NCBI GenBank assembly: GCA_947496215.1
Contig: CANMCF010000008.1
Location: 1-64,000 of the forward strand
From: an uncultured Bizionia sp.
GTDB lineage: Bacteria > Bacteroidota > Bacteroidia > Flavobacteriales > Flavobacteriaceae
Reading direction: 5' to 3'
Length of the DNA: 64,000 nucleotides
Of this stretch, positions 26,419-35,667 are shown one piece after another. The position numbers and the translations under genes were made by a program. Under the pieces are notes generated by a model, which saw nothing but the letters and a program-made list of their open reading frames with translations, did not search any database and was not told the DNA's origin. Every line of letters starts with the position of its first letter. The stretch's first letter is position 1.

Positions 26419-26450
26419 TTTGCACTTCCGAAATAGGAATGTTAAATTCG
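26419..26450 (+). promoter_or_regulatory. Probable promoter of the moxR-bat operon
   Basis: TTTG at 26419-26422 and TAAATTCG at 26443-26450 are separated by 20 bp. This fits the Bacteroidetes TTTG-N(17-21)-TAnnTTTG promoter with one mismatch. The start codon is 19-22 bp downstream. Confidence 0.5.
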
Positions 26451-26468
26451 TGAGTTTAAAAACCAAAA

Positions 26469-27473
26469 ATGATGGAAGACACAGGTACAATTGACATTAA
26501 GTCAATTAACGAAAAAATTGAAAAAGAGAGCGCGTTTGTAGACTTGTTAACGCTTGAGATGAACAAGGTGATCGTTGGTCAGAAGCATATGATAGAACGT
26601 CTACTGATAGGCTTGTTGGGACAAGGTCATATTTTGTTGGAAGGTGTTCCTGGTTTGGCAAAAACATTGGCCATAAACACGCTTTCCAAAGCCATAGACG
26701 GTAGTTTCAGCCGTATCCAGTTTACTCCAGACCTTTTGCCTGCAGATGTTGTTGGAACCATGATCTACAATATGAAGGACAATGATTTCTCCATCAAGAA
26801 AGGACCTGTCTTTGCAAATTTCGTACTAGCAGATGAAATTAACAGAGCGCCAGCAAAAGTGCAATCTGCCTTGCTGGAAGCTATGCAAGAAAAACAAGTA
26901 ACGATTGGGGAAGAAACCTTTATCTTGGACAAACCATTCTTGGTAATGGCAACAATGAACCCTGTAGAACAAGAAGGTACATATCCTTTACCAGAAGCGC
27001 AGGTGGATCGTTTTATGCTAAAAACAGTTATTGATTACCCAAAACAAGACGAAGAGCAATTAATAATGAGAGCCAATTTAAAAGGCGCTTTCGAGAAGGT
27101 AAACCCAGTCGTCTCTGTTTCACAAATATTAAAAGCTCAGGAAGCAGTTCGTGAAGTGTATATGGATGAAAAAATCGAGAAATACATCTTGGACATCATC
27201 TTCGCTACTCGTTATCCTGAAAAATACAAACTAGCAGATTTAAAACCGTTGATTTCCTTTGGAGCCTCTCCCCGTGGAAGCATAAACCTTGCAATTGCTG
27301 CAAAATGCTATGCCTTCATAAAACATAGAGGTTATGTGATCCCTGAAGATGTCCGTGCCGTAGTTTATGACATACTACGTCACAGAATAGGCATCACCTA
27401 TGAGGCAGAAGCAGAGAACATCACATCTGTGGACATCATCAACAAGATCGTAAACGAAATAGAAGTACCGTAG
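26469..27473 (+). CDS. moxR: MoxR-family AAA+ ATPase
   Basis: A 334-residue MoxR ATPase, a chaperone-like protein that typically remodels von Willebrand (VWA) partners. Walker A is GVPGLAKT (59-66), Walker B VLADEINRAP, with sensor 1 in MATMNPVEQEGTYPLPEAQVDRF. It is cytosolic. It opens an operon with DUF58, BatA, BatB, BatC, BatD and BatE genes, the standard partnership. The start could be the first or second Met (26469 or 26472). Confidence 0.95.
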   Translation: MMEDTGTIDIKSINEKIEKESAFVDLLTLEMNKVIVGQKHMIERLLIGLLGQGHILLEGVPGLAKTLAINTLSKAIDGSFSRIQFTPDLLPADVVGTMIYNMKDNDFSIKKGPVFANFVLADEINRAPAKVQSALLEAMQEKQVTIGEETFILDKPFLVMATMNPVEQEGTYPLPEAQVDRFMLKTVIDYPKQDEEQLIMRANLKGAFEKVNPVVSVSQILKAQEAVREVYMDEKIEKYILDIIFATRYPEKYKLADLKPLISFGASPRGSINLAIAAKCYAFIKHRGYVIPEDVRAVVYDILRHRIGITYEAEAENITSVDIINKIVNEIEVP

Positions 27474-27581
27474 ACAACTCGTTGGCAACAATCAGTATTC
27501 AAATAGATAATGACTCTCTATGATCCAGATTGATTTAATTGCCTTCTCAACACTGTATGTCGAAAACCGTTTACCAACAAT

Positions 27582-28448
27582 ATGGATACTAAAGAATTAC
27601 TAAAAAAAGTACGTAAGATCGAAATCAAGACACGTCGTTTGTCCGATCATATCTTTGGAGGAGAATATCACTCCACCTTCAAAGGTCGCGGTATGACTTT
27701 TAGTGAAGTGAGACAATACCAATTTGGTGACGATGTCCGTAACATCGATTGGAATGTCACTGCACGTTACAACGAACCTTACATCAAGGTTTTCGAAGAG
27801 GAAAGAGAATTGACGATGATGTTGATGGTGGATATTTCCGGTTCGGAGTTGTTTGGGACCAGTCTCCAATTCAAAAACGAAGTCGTTACGGAAATTGCGG
27901 CCACTCTAGCCTTTTCCGCCACACAGAACAATGACAAGATCGGATTGATACTATTCACAGACGATGTGGAACTTTACATACCTCCTAAAAAAGGTCGTTC
28001 GCATGTTCTCAGAATTATACGAGAACTCATCGAGTTCAAGCCAAAAAGCAAACAAACAAACATTGCCGAGGCATTGAAGTTCCTTAGGAACGTGATGAAG
28101 AAAAAAGCCATTGTATTCGTACTATCCGATTTCATTGCGGACGACTACAAGCAAACACTTAAAATTGCAGCTGGAAAGCATGACGTCACTGGCATAAGAG
28201 TCTACGATAAAAGCGAAGAATCCATTCCCAACTTGGGAATGGTTCAAATGCAAGACGAAGAATCAGGTGAATTGATGTTGGTTAACACGTCATCTAAGAA
28301 AATAAGAACAAATTATAGCAAGTTCTACAACGAAAAGGTAGACTATTACAAAGATAGCTTTGCTAAATCCGGGGCAGGGACAATAAACTGTCGCGTAGAT
28401 GAAAGCTATGTAAAAAAACTTTTAGGCTACTTTAAAAGAAGGGGATAA
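27582..28448 (+). CDS. DUF58 domain protein (VWA-like)
   Basis: A 288-residue cytosolic DUF58 protein. Diagnostic are HSTFKGRGMTFSEVRQYQFGDDVRNIDWNVTAR near residue 30-60 and a VWA-like core with the metal-site motif MVDISGSE. Such proteins pair with MoxR ATPases and with the Bat membrane proteins; their molecular task is still unclear. It lies 108 bp after moxR and 16 bp before the next gene. Confidence 0.93.
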   Translation: MDTKELLKKVRKIEIKTRRLSDHIFGGEYHSTFKGRGMTFSEVRQYQFGDDVRNIDWNVTARYNEPYIKVFEEERELTMMLMVDISGSELFGTSLQFKNEVVTEIAATLAFSATQNNDKIGLILFTDDVELYIPPKKGRSHVLRIIRELIEFKPKSKQTNIAEALKFLRNVMKKKAIVFVLSDFIADDYKQTLKIAAGKHDVTGIRVYDKSEESIPNLGMVQMQDEESGELMLVNTSSKKIRTNYSKFYNEKVDYYKDSFAKSGAGTINCRVDESYVKKLLGYFKRRG

Positions 28449-28464
28449 AAGGATTTAACGATTT

Positions 28465-30171
28465 ATGATTAACGATTTTAAATTTTTGAACACAGTTGAA
28501 AAGCAAGATAAGGACAAAGGCTCAAGCTTGAGGTTCCTTGCCCTTTCAACTTTTGTCTTTTGTCTTGTTACCATTACTTCCCATTCGCAAGTGTCATCTA
28601 CCATAGATTCCACTACCATAAGGATTGGAGAACAAATCACTTACAAGATAGAAGTTGAAGCGGACACCACGGCAATCGTCGTTTTTCCAGAAGGTCAGAC
28701 TTTCCTTCCCTTGGAAGTAATCGAGTCCTATAAAATAGACACGACAAAACACGAGGCCAAATACAACCTCATCAAAAAATATGGCTTAACGCAATTTGAT
28801 TCTGGATCCTACACCATTCCAAGGCAAAAGATCATTGTAGGAAGCAAACCATTTTTTACGGATTCACTCAAGGTAGAAGTGAAAAACGTTATCATAGACA
28901 CGACAAAACAAGGGCTTTATGACATAAAACCAATAATTAAAGTTGAAAAAAGCGTTGGGGATTGGTGGAAATACCTCTTGTTGGCTTTATTGCTAATTGC
29001 ATTGATAGCCTTCCTCCTCTATTGGTTTATTTGGCGTAAAAAACCATTGACGGAAGAAGAAGAAATCGCTTTGCTACCTCCATACGATAGAGCCAAGTTG
29101 GCATTGAAGAAACTAGATGAATCCGGTTACCTCAAAAATGCCGAAATGAAGGAGTACTACTCCGAGTTGACCTTCATCATTAGAAAATATCTTGATGAAA
29201 AGGTTTACGATCGTGCATTGGAAAGCACGACAGATGAACTCGTAAACAGGCTAAACCTCTTGAAGGAAGGCAATCAAATAGAATTGAGCAAAGAGGACAT
29301 AAGAAACATAGAGACCATCCTAAAACGTGCCGATCTGGTGAAATTTGCCAAATCTGCACCAGACATTGCCCTTGCAGAAATAGACAGAAAAACGATAGAC
29401 ATTGAAATAGATCAAGTAAAAGAAGCCTTGCCTGAGCCAACTGAAGAAGAGAAACTATTGGATCAGCAATACAAGGAAGAACAAGAGAGAAAACAGAAAC
29501 GAAAAAAAGTAATACTCACAGTTGCAATAGCTGCTTTCCTGTTGTTTGCGACACTTACCGGTTTTGTTTTAAAGTATGGATTCAGCTATGTCAAAGACAC
29601 CATAATCGGTCATGAAAGCAAGGAACTCCTTGAAGGTAATTGGGTAACCAGCGAATATGGCTATCCACCAATAACCATTACCACCCCAAAGGTCTTGAAA
29701 CGTATGGAAGCTCCCATTCCAGACGAAATGAAAGACAAGGTGAAAATCTCAATGTTCGGCTATGGTAGCTTGATAGACCATCTTAATGTTGCAGTCGCAA
29801 CAACAAGCTTAAACATTCCTCAAGGTCAAAGTCAAGAAAATGGGCAAGGAGAAAACGAAATAGACCTCAATAAAGCTGTTGATGGCAGTATAAAGAACTG
29901 GGAGAATTCTGGGGTACAGAACATCATTTTAAACAAAGAAAAATTCACCACTCCCAATGGAGCCGAAGGCTTAAAGACATTTGGAACTGGTGATTTCCCG
30001 ACGTTGATAGAAGGAAAAACAAACAAAGGAAAATTCACCATTTTAAGTTTTACCACTCAAAACATATTGCAACAAATCATATTGACATGGAAAGGCAATG
30101 ATGTTTACGCAGACCAAATAATAGAACGAATTATTAACTCTCTCGAATTAAAACCAAAAGAAGAAGAATAA
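28465..30171 (+). CDS. Bat-operon membrane protein with BatD-like exposed domain
   Basis: A 568-residue protein. After an unusual polar N-terminus comes a signal-like helix (about 22-42, ending SHSQ), an exposed beta domain of about 130 residues with an IRIGEQITYKIEVE motif like that of BatD, a membrane helix (about 168-190), a cytoplasmic helical part (PPYDRAKLALKKLDESGYL ... FIIRKYLDEK) shared with BatD C-termini, a second helix (about 350-370), and a C-terminal domain. It occupies the slot between DUF58 and batA in many flavobacterial operons. The hydrophobic signal starts 20 residues in, so the true start may lie downstream, but no better ATG is seen before it. Stop and batA start overlap (TAATG). 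Confidence 0.75.
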   Translation: MINDFKFLNTVEKQDKDKGSSLRFLALSTFVFCLVTITSHSQVSSTIDSTTIRIGEQITYKIEVEADTTAIVVFPEGQTFLPLEVIESYKIDTTKHEAKYNLIKKYGLTQFDSGSYTIPRQKIIVGSKPFFTDSLKVEVKNVIIDTTKQGLYDIKPIIKVEKSVGDWWKYLLLALLLIALIAFLLYWFIWRKKPLTEEEEIALLPPYDRAKLALKKLDESGYLKNAEMKEYYSELTFIIRKYLDEKVYDRALESTTDELVNRLNLLKEGNQIELSKEDIRNIETILKRADLVKFAKSAPDIALAEIDRKTIDIEIDQVKEALPEPTEEEKLLDQQYKEEQERKQKRKKVILTVAIAAFLLFATLTGFVLKYGFSYVKDTIIGHESKELLEGNWVTSEYGYPPITITTPKVLKRMEAPIPDEMKDKVKISMFGYGSLIDHLNVAVATTSLNIPQGQSQENGQGENEIDLNKAVDGSIKNWENSGVQNIILNKEKFTTPNGAEGLKTFGTGDFPTLIEGKTNKGKFTILSFTTQNILQQIILTWKGNDVYADQIIERIINSLELKPKEEE

Positions 30172-31175
30172 TGTTTGAAGGCATCGAATTTTTAAACAAA
30201 CCGTTTTTCTGGTTGCTATTGTTGCTACCAGTAGCCATATTATGGTATGTTTTTAAACACAACAAGCAAACTGCGGAGCTTAAAATATCGAGCTTGAAAG
30301 GTTTCAAAGTAACCAAATCCTGGTTGCCAAAGCTAAAACACCTGTTATTTGCCTTCCGTTTGTTGGCATTGGCTTTTTTAATAACAGCATTGGCAAGGCC
30401 TCGAACAGTTGATGTTTCCACGAAGACGAAAACCACCAGAGGGATAGACATCGTCATATCCATCGATGTCTCTGCCAGCATGCTGGCAAGAGACCTAAAA
30501 CCCAATCGTTTGGAAGCATTGAAAAGCGTAGCAGCAGAATTTATAAAAGGCAGGCCAAATGACAGAATAGGTTTGGTAGAGTATGCAGGGGAAAGTTACA
30601 CCAAAACACCTATTACAAGTGACAAGTCCATTGTATTGCGTTCGTTGAAGGACATAAAATACAACTCCATAATAGAAGGTGGTACGGCAATAGGAATGGG
30701 ATTGGCCACCTCTGTAAATCGTTTGAAGGACAGCAAGGCCAAAAGCAAGGTCATCATCCTACTAACAGATGGAGTAAACAATTCTGGAGCCATCAATCCA
30801 AAGATTGCCAGCGAATTGGCATTGGAATTCGGGATAAAGACATACACCATTGGATTAGGAACCAATGGGATGGCATTGTCCCCCATGTCAAGAGGACACA
30901 ACGGACAATTTAAATACGGAAGAGTACAAGTTGAAATAGATGAAGCCTTGCTGAAGGAAATAGCACAGATTACAGGAGGGAAATACTTCAGGGCGACAAA
31001 CAACAAGAAATTGGCCGAAATCTATGACGAGATAAACAAACTTGAAAAAACGAAAATCGAAGAATTCAAATTCTATAATTACGAAGAAAAATACAGATGG
31101 TTCGTTTGGGTTGCAGGACTACTATTACTGTTTGAGCTATTGTTGCGTTTTACCATTTTTAGAAGTTTCATATAA
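30171..31175 (+). CDS. batA: BatA, membrane VWA protein
   Basis: A 334-residue protein with two N-terminal membrane helices (about 12-27 and 56-75), a VWA domain facing the periplasm and a C-terminal helix (about 305-325). The MIDAS metal site is DVSASML (from residue about 101), completed by TPIT and LLTDGVNNSG. BatA proteins act with BatB in stress and oxygen tolerance in Bacteroides; here the same role is inferred from the operon. Translation is coupled to the upstream gene through TAATG. Confidence 0.94.
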   Translation: MFEGIEFLNKPFFWLLLLLPVAILWYVFKHNKQTAELKISSLKGFKVTKSWLPKLKHLLFAFRLLALAFLITALARPRTVDVSTKTKTTRGIDIVISIDVSASMLARDLKPNRLEALKSVAAEFIKGRPNDRIGLVEYAGESYTKTPITSDKSIVLRSLKDIKYNSIIEGGTAIGMGLATSVNRLKDSKAKSKVIILLTDGVNNSGAINPKIASELALEFGIKTYTIGLGTNGMALSPMSRGHNGQFKYGRVQVEIDEALLKEIAQITGGKYFRATNNKKLAEIYDEINKLEKTKIEEFKFYNYEEKYRWFVWVAGLLLLFELLLRFTIFRSFI

Positions 31176-31190
31176 GTTAAAGAATCTATT

Positions 31191-31706
31191 TTGAAAAAAG
31201 GAATCATCATACAAGCCAGTTCCAGAAGCATAGGAAACACAAGTGCAATCGTTTCCTTCTTACAAGAACAAACGCACTTTGATGTTCTCGATTTAAACAC
31301 GAAACGAATCGGTCATTTCGATTATGAATTCAAAAATCAAGATGACGATTTCAATGCCATGTTCAAAGACATCGTTCAACATTATGAAGTCATCATATTT
31401 GCAACACCAATCTATTGGTACACGATGAGTGGACTACTAAAGGTGTTCATGGACAGGATTTCCGATTTTTTGAAAATCGAAAAGGATTTCGGAAGGCGAT
31501 TGAGGGGAATGCAAATGGGAGTTGTTAGCTGTAGTGATGAAAATGAAGTATTCGATGGGTTTGCAATGCCATTTGTGGAAAGTGCAAGATATTTGGGAAT
31601 GAAATACAAGGGACACATTCACACTTGGCTTGAAAACAAGAAGGTTTCAGAAGAAGTCAAAACGAAAATAAAAGTATTTGGTAGCAGCTTGATTACCAAA
31701 AACTGA
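31191..31706 (+). CDS. Flavodoxin-fold NAD(P)H-dependent reductase inside the bat operon
   Basis: A 171-residue protein of the NADPH-dependent FMN reductase/flavodoxin fold. The FMN phosphate loop SSRSIGNTS (about 8-16) follows the first strand IIIQA, and FATPIYWYTMSGLLKVFMDR is the typical isoalloxazine loop. The start is a TTG at 31191, 15 bp after batA; no ATG gives a complete first strand. It sits between batA and batB on the same strand, so it is presumably co-transcribed with them. It could supply reduced flavin or repair oxidised products, which would fit an oxidative-stress operon, but this is inference. Alternative: an unrelated gene inserted by chance. Confidence 0.85.
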   Translation: MKKGIIIQASSRSIGNTSAIVSFLQEQTHFDVLDLNTKRIGHFDYEFKNQDDDFNAMFKDIVQHYEVIIFATPIYWYTMSGLLKVFMDRISDFLKIEKDFGRRLRGMQMGVVSCSDENEVFDGFAMPFVESARYLGMKYKGHIHTWLENKKVSEEVKTKIKVFGSSLITKN

Positions 31707-31751
31707 ATGTATAAATAATAAATTAACTAAAGACCCCTGTTTTATCAGGAT

Positions 31752-32798
31752 ATGAATATGTTTGATCTATTAGAAGAAAAAGTATGGTTTTGGACATTAC
31801 TCATCATTCCAGTGATCGTGATGCTCTTTTTAGTACTCCAAATATGGAAACGTAGTGCTCAAAACAAGTTCGCGAACAAAGAAATGATTGGTCGTTTGAG
31901 CCCAAACAAATCCTTCTTCAAATCTGCTTTGAAAGTCGTTGTGCTATGTTTGGCCTTTGCCAGCTTGACCATAGCATTGGTCAACCCCAAAAACGGTTCT
32001 AAACTCGAAACCGTAAAACGGGAAGGCGTCGACATTGTTTTTGCAGTGGATGTATCCAAAAGTATGTTAGCAGAAGACATTGCCCCGAATCGATTGGAAA
32101 AATCGAAGCAATTGGTAACCCAAATCATCAACAATTTGGCAAGTGATCGTGTTGGTATAATTGCCTATGCTGGAAAAGCATTCCCACAGCTACCAATAAC
32201 AACGGACTATGCCTCTGCGAAGATGTTCCTTCAAAATATGAATACAGATATGTTGTCTTCGCAAGGAACAGCAATAAACGAAGCCATAGAATTGGCTAAG
32301 ACATACTACGACAACGATGAACAGACCAATCGTGTGTTGATCATAATATCCGATGGAGAAGATCACGGTGAGTCTTCGGCAAGTGTCGCAGAAGAAGCAA
32401 GCCAAGAAGGCATTAGAATATTCACCATAGGTGTTGGAAACACAAAGGGAGGCCCAATTCCCATAAAAAGAAACGGTGTGATACTCAACTATAAAAAGGA
32501 CAGGCAAGGTGAAACCGTAATTACACGCCTAAATGAGGAAACGCTTCAAAACATAGCAGACGAAGCCAATGGCGCATATATAAACGGAAGAATAACCGAC
32601 AATGTCGTAGAAGAGATAAAGACCATTCTGAATAAAATGGACAAGACAGAATTCGAAGCGAAGCAATTTGCAGATTTCGAAGATCAATTCCAGTGGTTTT
32701 TGGGCATTGGCATTTTTCTCCTATTCTTGGATATTTTTCTTTTGGAACGTAAAACAAGTTGGTTGAAAAAATTGAATCTATTCAATGAAAATTTCTGA
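31752..32798 (+). CDS. batB: BatB, membrane VWA protein
   Basis: A 348-residue paralogue of BatA: two N-terminal helices (about 13-32 and 58-78), the MIDAS motif DVSKSML from residue about 98, TTDY, IISDGEDHGE, and a C-terminal helix (about 316-336) followed by a short basic tail. Works with BatA in the same membrane assembly in known systems. It follows the reductase by 45 bp. Confidence 0.94.
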   Translation: MNMFDLLEEKVWFWTLLIIPVIVMLFLVLQIWKRSAQNKFANKEMIGRLSPNKSFFKSALKVVVLCLAFASLTIALVNPKNGSKLETVKREGVDIVFAVDVSKSMLAEDIAPNRLEKSKQLVTQIINNLASDRVGIIAYAGKAFPQLPITTDYASAKMFLQNMNTDMLSSQGTAINEAIELAKTYYDNDEQTNRVLIIISDGEDHGESSASVAEEASQEGIRIFTIGVGNTKGGPIPIKRNGVILNYKKDRQGETVITRLNEETLQNIADEANGAYINGRITDNVVEEIKTILNKMDKTEFEAKQFADFEDQFQWFLGIGIFLLFLDIFLLERKTSWLKKLNLFNENF

Positions 32799-32953
32799 TT
32801 TACAGAAAATAAAACGCCATGATTTTTTAACCGACTGCTTAAAAAAAGCATAATTTATAAAATCCTTAACAGCAAAAAAGACAGTGGTTTTATATATTTA
32901 TTTTTGGTAAAAAAAGAACTATAATTGTAAAAAATCGCTTTTGCGAGCATAAG

Positions 32954-33787
32954 ATGAAACAGATAATAGCTTACATTTTAGTATTGACGACAGCATTTTC
33001 CTTTGCACAAGGAAAAGAGCACAAGCAATTGGCTTTGGCCACACAAAAATCCAATGACCTGGTGTATGAGGCCAATGATTTGGCAAGCAGTGACGATTTT
33101 ATTTCGGCAGAGATGGAATACCGCAAAGCATTGTCGGAGAAACCAACCAGTGTCGCAGGAACTTACAATTTAGCACATTCCTATTACAAAGAAGGCAATT
33201 ACGAAGAAGCATTGTATCGCAACAAACAGGCTGCCAAGAATGCTACTGACAAATCTGAAAAGCATAGAGCATTCCACAACATAGGAAACATCTTGATGAA
33301 AAACAACAAATGCAAAGAAGCTGAGGAAGCCTTTAAAAATGCATTGAGGAACAACCCAACAGACGAAGAATCTCGTTACAATCTCAGCTTGGCCAAAGAA
33401 TGTGCCAAAAAGCAAGAAGAACAACAGGAACAAGACGACAAAGACGATAAGGACAAAGACAAGAAAGAAGACGAAAACAAAGACCAAAAGGATAAAGAGG
33501 ACGAAGGAAAGGACAAGGAAGACGAAAAGGACAAAGGAGATAAAGATAAAAAAGAGGGAGAGGACAAAAAAGACGAGGAAGGAAAACCCAAAGATGAAAA
33601 AGAGGATAAAGGAGAAGGAAAGGACAAGAAAGAGCAAGAAAAACCTCAACCACAACCTGGGAAAATGTCCCCGCAACAGATCAAGAACTTGCTAGAGGCA
33701 ATGAACAACCAAGAGCAAAAAGTTCAAGATAAAATGAATGCGAACAAAGCAAAAGGCGTCAAGATACAAACAGAAAAAGACTGGTAA
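32954..33787 (+). CDS. batC: BatC, TPR protein with long charged tail
   Basis: A 277-residue secreted or periplasmic protein with a signal peptide (ending SFAQ, about residue 18), two to three tetratricopeptide repeats (about 35-150; SVAGTYNLAHSYYKEGNYEEAL is typical) and a remarkable tail of about 80 residues (about 156-235) made almost only of Lys, Asp, Glu and Gly. It ends with a MSPQQIKNLLEAMNNQEQKVQ helix conserved in BatC proteins. The tail is expected to be unstructured and may bind partners. Position and ending make the identification firm. Confidence 0.92.
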   Translation: MKQIIAYILVLTTAFSFAQGKEHKQLALATQKSNDLVYEANDLASSDDFISAEMEYRKALSEKPTSVAGTYNLAHSYYKEGNYEEALYRNKQAAKNATDKSEKHRAFHNIGNILMKNNKCKEAEEAFKNALRNNPTDEESRYNLSLAKECAKKQEEQQEQDDKDDKDKDKKEDENKDQKDKEDEGKDKEDEKDKGDKDKKEGEDKKDEEGKPKDEKEDKGEGKDKKEQEKPQPQPGKMSPQQIKNLLEAMNNQEQKVQDKMNANKAKGVKIQTEKDW

Positions 33788-33853
33788 AACGAATTTAGAG
33801 TTACGGATTTCGAGTTATTTCGCAAACAGTAAATCTAAAATCGCACATTAAAA

Positions 33854-35626
33854 ATGAAACTGATTAAACACATATCCATACTATTAATTGTTTTGAGCAC
33901 AAGCTTGCTCTCTGCACAAGTAAAGTTCGAAACCAAGGTAAGCAAAAAGAAACTTGGAATTAACGAGCGTTTACGTGTCGACTTTCAAATGAACAAGGAT
34001 GGGGACAACTTCAACCCTCCCAACTTTGACAATTTCACCGTTGTTGGTGGCCCAAACCAGTCCGTGAGCACATCATGGATAAACGGCAAGAAGACCTTTC
34101 AAAAAACATATAGTTATTTCCTCGCACCAAAAAAACGAGGAAACTTCTCCATAAAGCAAGCAACCATCAGTGTCGATGGGCAAGTTTACAAAACATCCCC
34201 TATAACAATAACGGTCACCAAAGCAGTAGACAAGCCAAAAAATGGCAACAATGCAGAATACCTTGCAACCGAAAACATACATCTGGTAGCAGAAGTATCC
34301 AACTCCAATCCATATTTAAACGAAGCCATAACGGTTATCTACAAACTATATGTATCACCCAATACAGGTGTTAGCAATTGGAGAGAGATAGACAGCCCGA
34401 AGTTTGATGATTTCTGGAGTCAAAACATAGACATCAAAGGACTTAAGATACTCAATGGGACCTACAAAGGTGAAGACTATCGCTATGTCGTACTTCGCAA
34501 ATCCGTTTTATATCCTCAAAAAACAGGAAAGTTGGACATAGAACCATTAAGTTTGGACATCACCGTAGATGTACCCACAAAACGTCGCGATATATTTGGA
34601 GGACGCCTAATGACCCAGGTTCATAGAACCGTTTCAGCAGGAAACAGGACCATCAATGTAAAACCCTTGCCAGAAGAAGGAAAGCCTTTAGATTTCACTG
34701 GTGCAGTTGGAGAGTTCCAATTTAGATTGATGACCTCGAAGACAGAATTGAATGCAACGGAATCACTACAAGCCAAAGTAGAGGTTTCAGGAAAAGGTAA
34801 CCTGAAGTTGTTCGAGTTGCCAAAGCTGAATGTACCGAGCTCCTTGGAAGTATACGAACCCGAACACAAGGAATCCGTGAGAACAAACTTGAAAGGCATG
34901 CAAGGAAGCATTTCTGACAGCTACACCATAGTCCCGCAATACAGAGGCAAATATCCGATACCAAGCATTTCATTTTCCTATTTTGACTTGAAAACGGAAA
35001 GCTACAAACGCATCTCTTCCGAAGAAACTGTGATAGACGTCCAAGAAGGACCAAGCCATGGCAATTCGGACAATAATACCACAGCTTCGAATACAAGCAA
35101 GCAACCTGTTCTCTTAAACAACGATCAATTTGCATTTGTAAAGACAAATGCAAATTTGGTACCCAAAAAAAATACTCACTTTTTCAAATCCACAGCCTTT
35201 TGGAGTAGTTTGCTAGCTCCTTTTCTAGCAATACCTCTAGCCATCATATATAGAAGAAAAAAGGCAGAACGAGATGCAGATGTGGTAGGAAACAGATTGA
35301 GAAAGGCAGATAGGTTGGCTAAACGCTACTTGGGAGAGGCAAAAAGAGCCTTGGGTCAAAAAGAGGCATTTTATGTCGCATTGGAAAAGGCATTGCATAA
35401 TTACCTGAAGGCAAAACTCAACATAGAAACTAGCGATTTAAGCAAAGATCGAATAAGAACCTTGTTGTCGGAACGTCAAGTACAATCATCGACAATCACA
35501 GAATTCGACAACATTTTGGAAAGTTGTGAATTGGCTAGATATACACCAATTACATCGGTAACGATGCAACAAGATTACGACAAGGCGGCACAAACCATTA
35601 ATTTAATAGATAGGCAAATACGATAG
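33854..35626 (+). CDS. batD: BatD, membrane-anchored exposed protein
   Basis: A 590-residue BatD. Signal peptide (ending LSAQ), three beta-sandwich domains in the periplasm (about 25-430), one membrane helix (about 443-464, SLLAPFLAIPLAIIY) and a cytoplasmic helical tail (KRYLGEAKRALGQKEAFYVALEKALHNYLKAKL) typical of BatD. The operon position between batC and batE confirms it. No catalytic motif is expected in this family. Confidence 0.93.
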   Translation: MKLIKHISILLIVLSTSLLSAQVKFETKVSKKKLGINERLRVDFQMNKDGDNFNPPNFDNFTVVGGPNQSVSTSWINGKKTFQKTYSYFLAPKKRGNFSIKQATISVDGQVYKTSPITITVTKAVDKPKNGNNAEYLATENIHLVAEVSNSNPYLNEAITVIYKLYVSPNTGVSNWREIDSPKFDDFWSQNIDIKGLKILNGTYKGEDYRYVVLRKSVLYPQKTGKLDIEPLSLDITVDVPTKRRDIFGGRLMTQVHRTVSAGNRTINVKPLPEEGKPLDFTGAVGEFQFRLMTSKTELNATESLQAKVEVSGKGNLKLFELPKLNVPSSLEVYEPEHKESVRTNLKGMQGSISDSYTIVPQYRGKYPIPSISFSYFDLKTESYKRISSEETVIDVQEGPSHGNSDNNTTASNTSKQPVLLNNDQFAFVKTNANLVPKKNTHFFKSTAFWSSLLAPFLAIPLAIIYRRKKAERDADVVGNRLRKADRLAKRYLGEAKRALGQKEAFYVALEKALHNYLKAKLNIETSDLSKDRIRTLLSERQVQSSTITEFDNILESCELARYTPITSVTMQQDYDKAAQTINLIDRQIR

Positions 35627-35667
35627 TCTTTGTCTTTCTTCTATGGAAACTATTAAATAATAAAGCA

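Noticed and set aside
33170-33676. Long open frames antisense to batC
   Set aside because: They arise from the purine-rich Lys/Asp/Glu tract; the translated Phe/Leu/Ser-rich sequences are shadows with no sensible start or domain.
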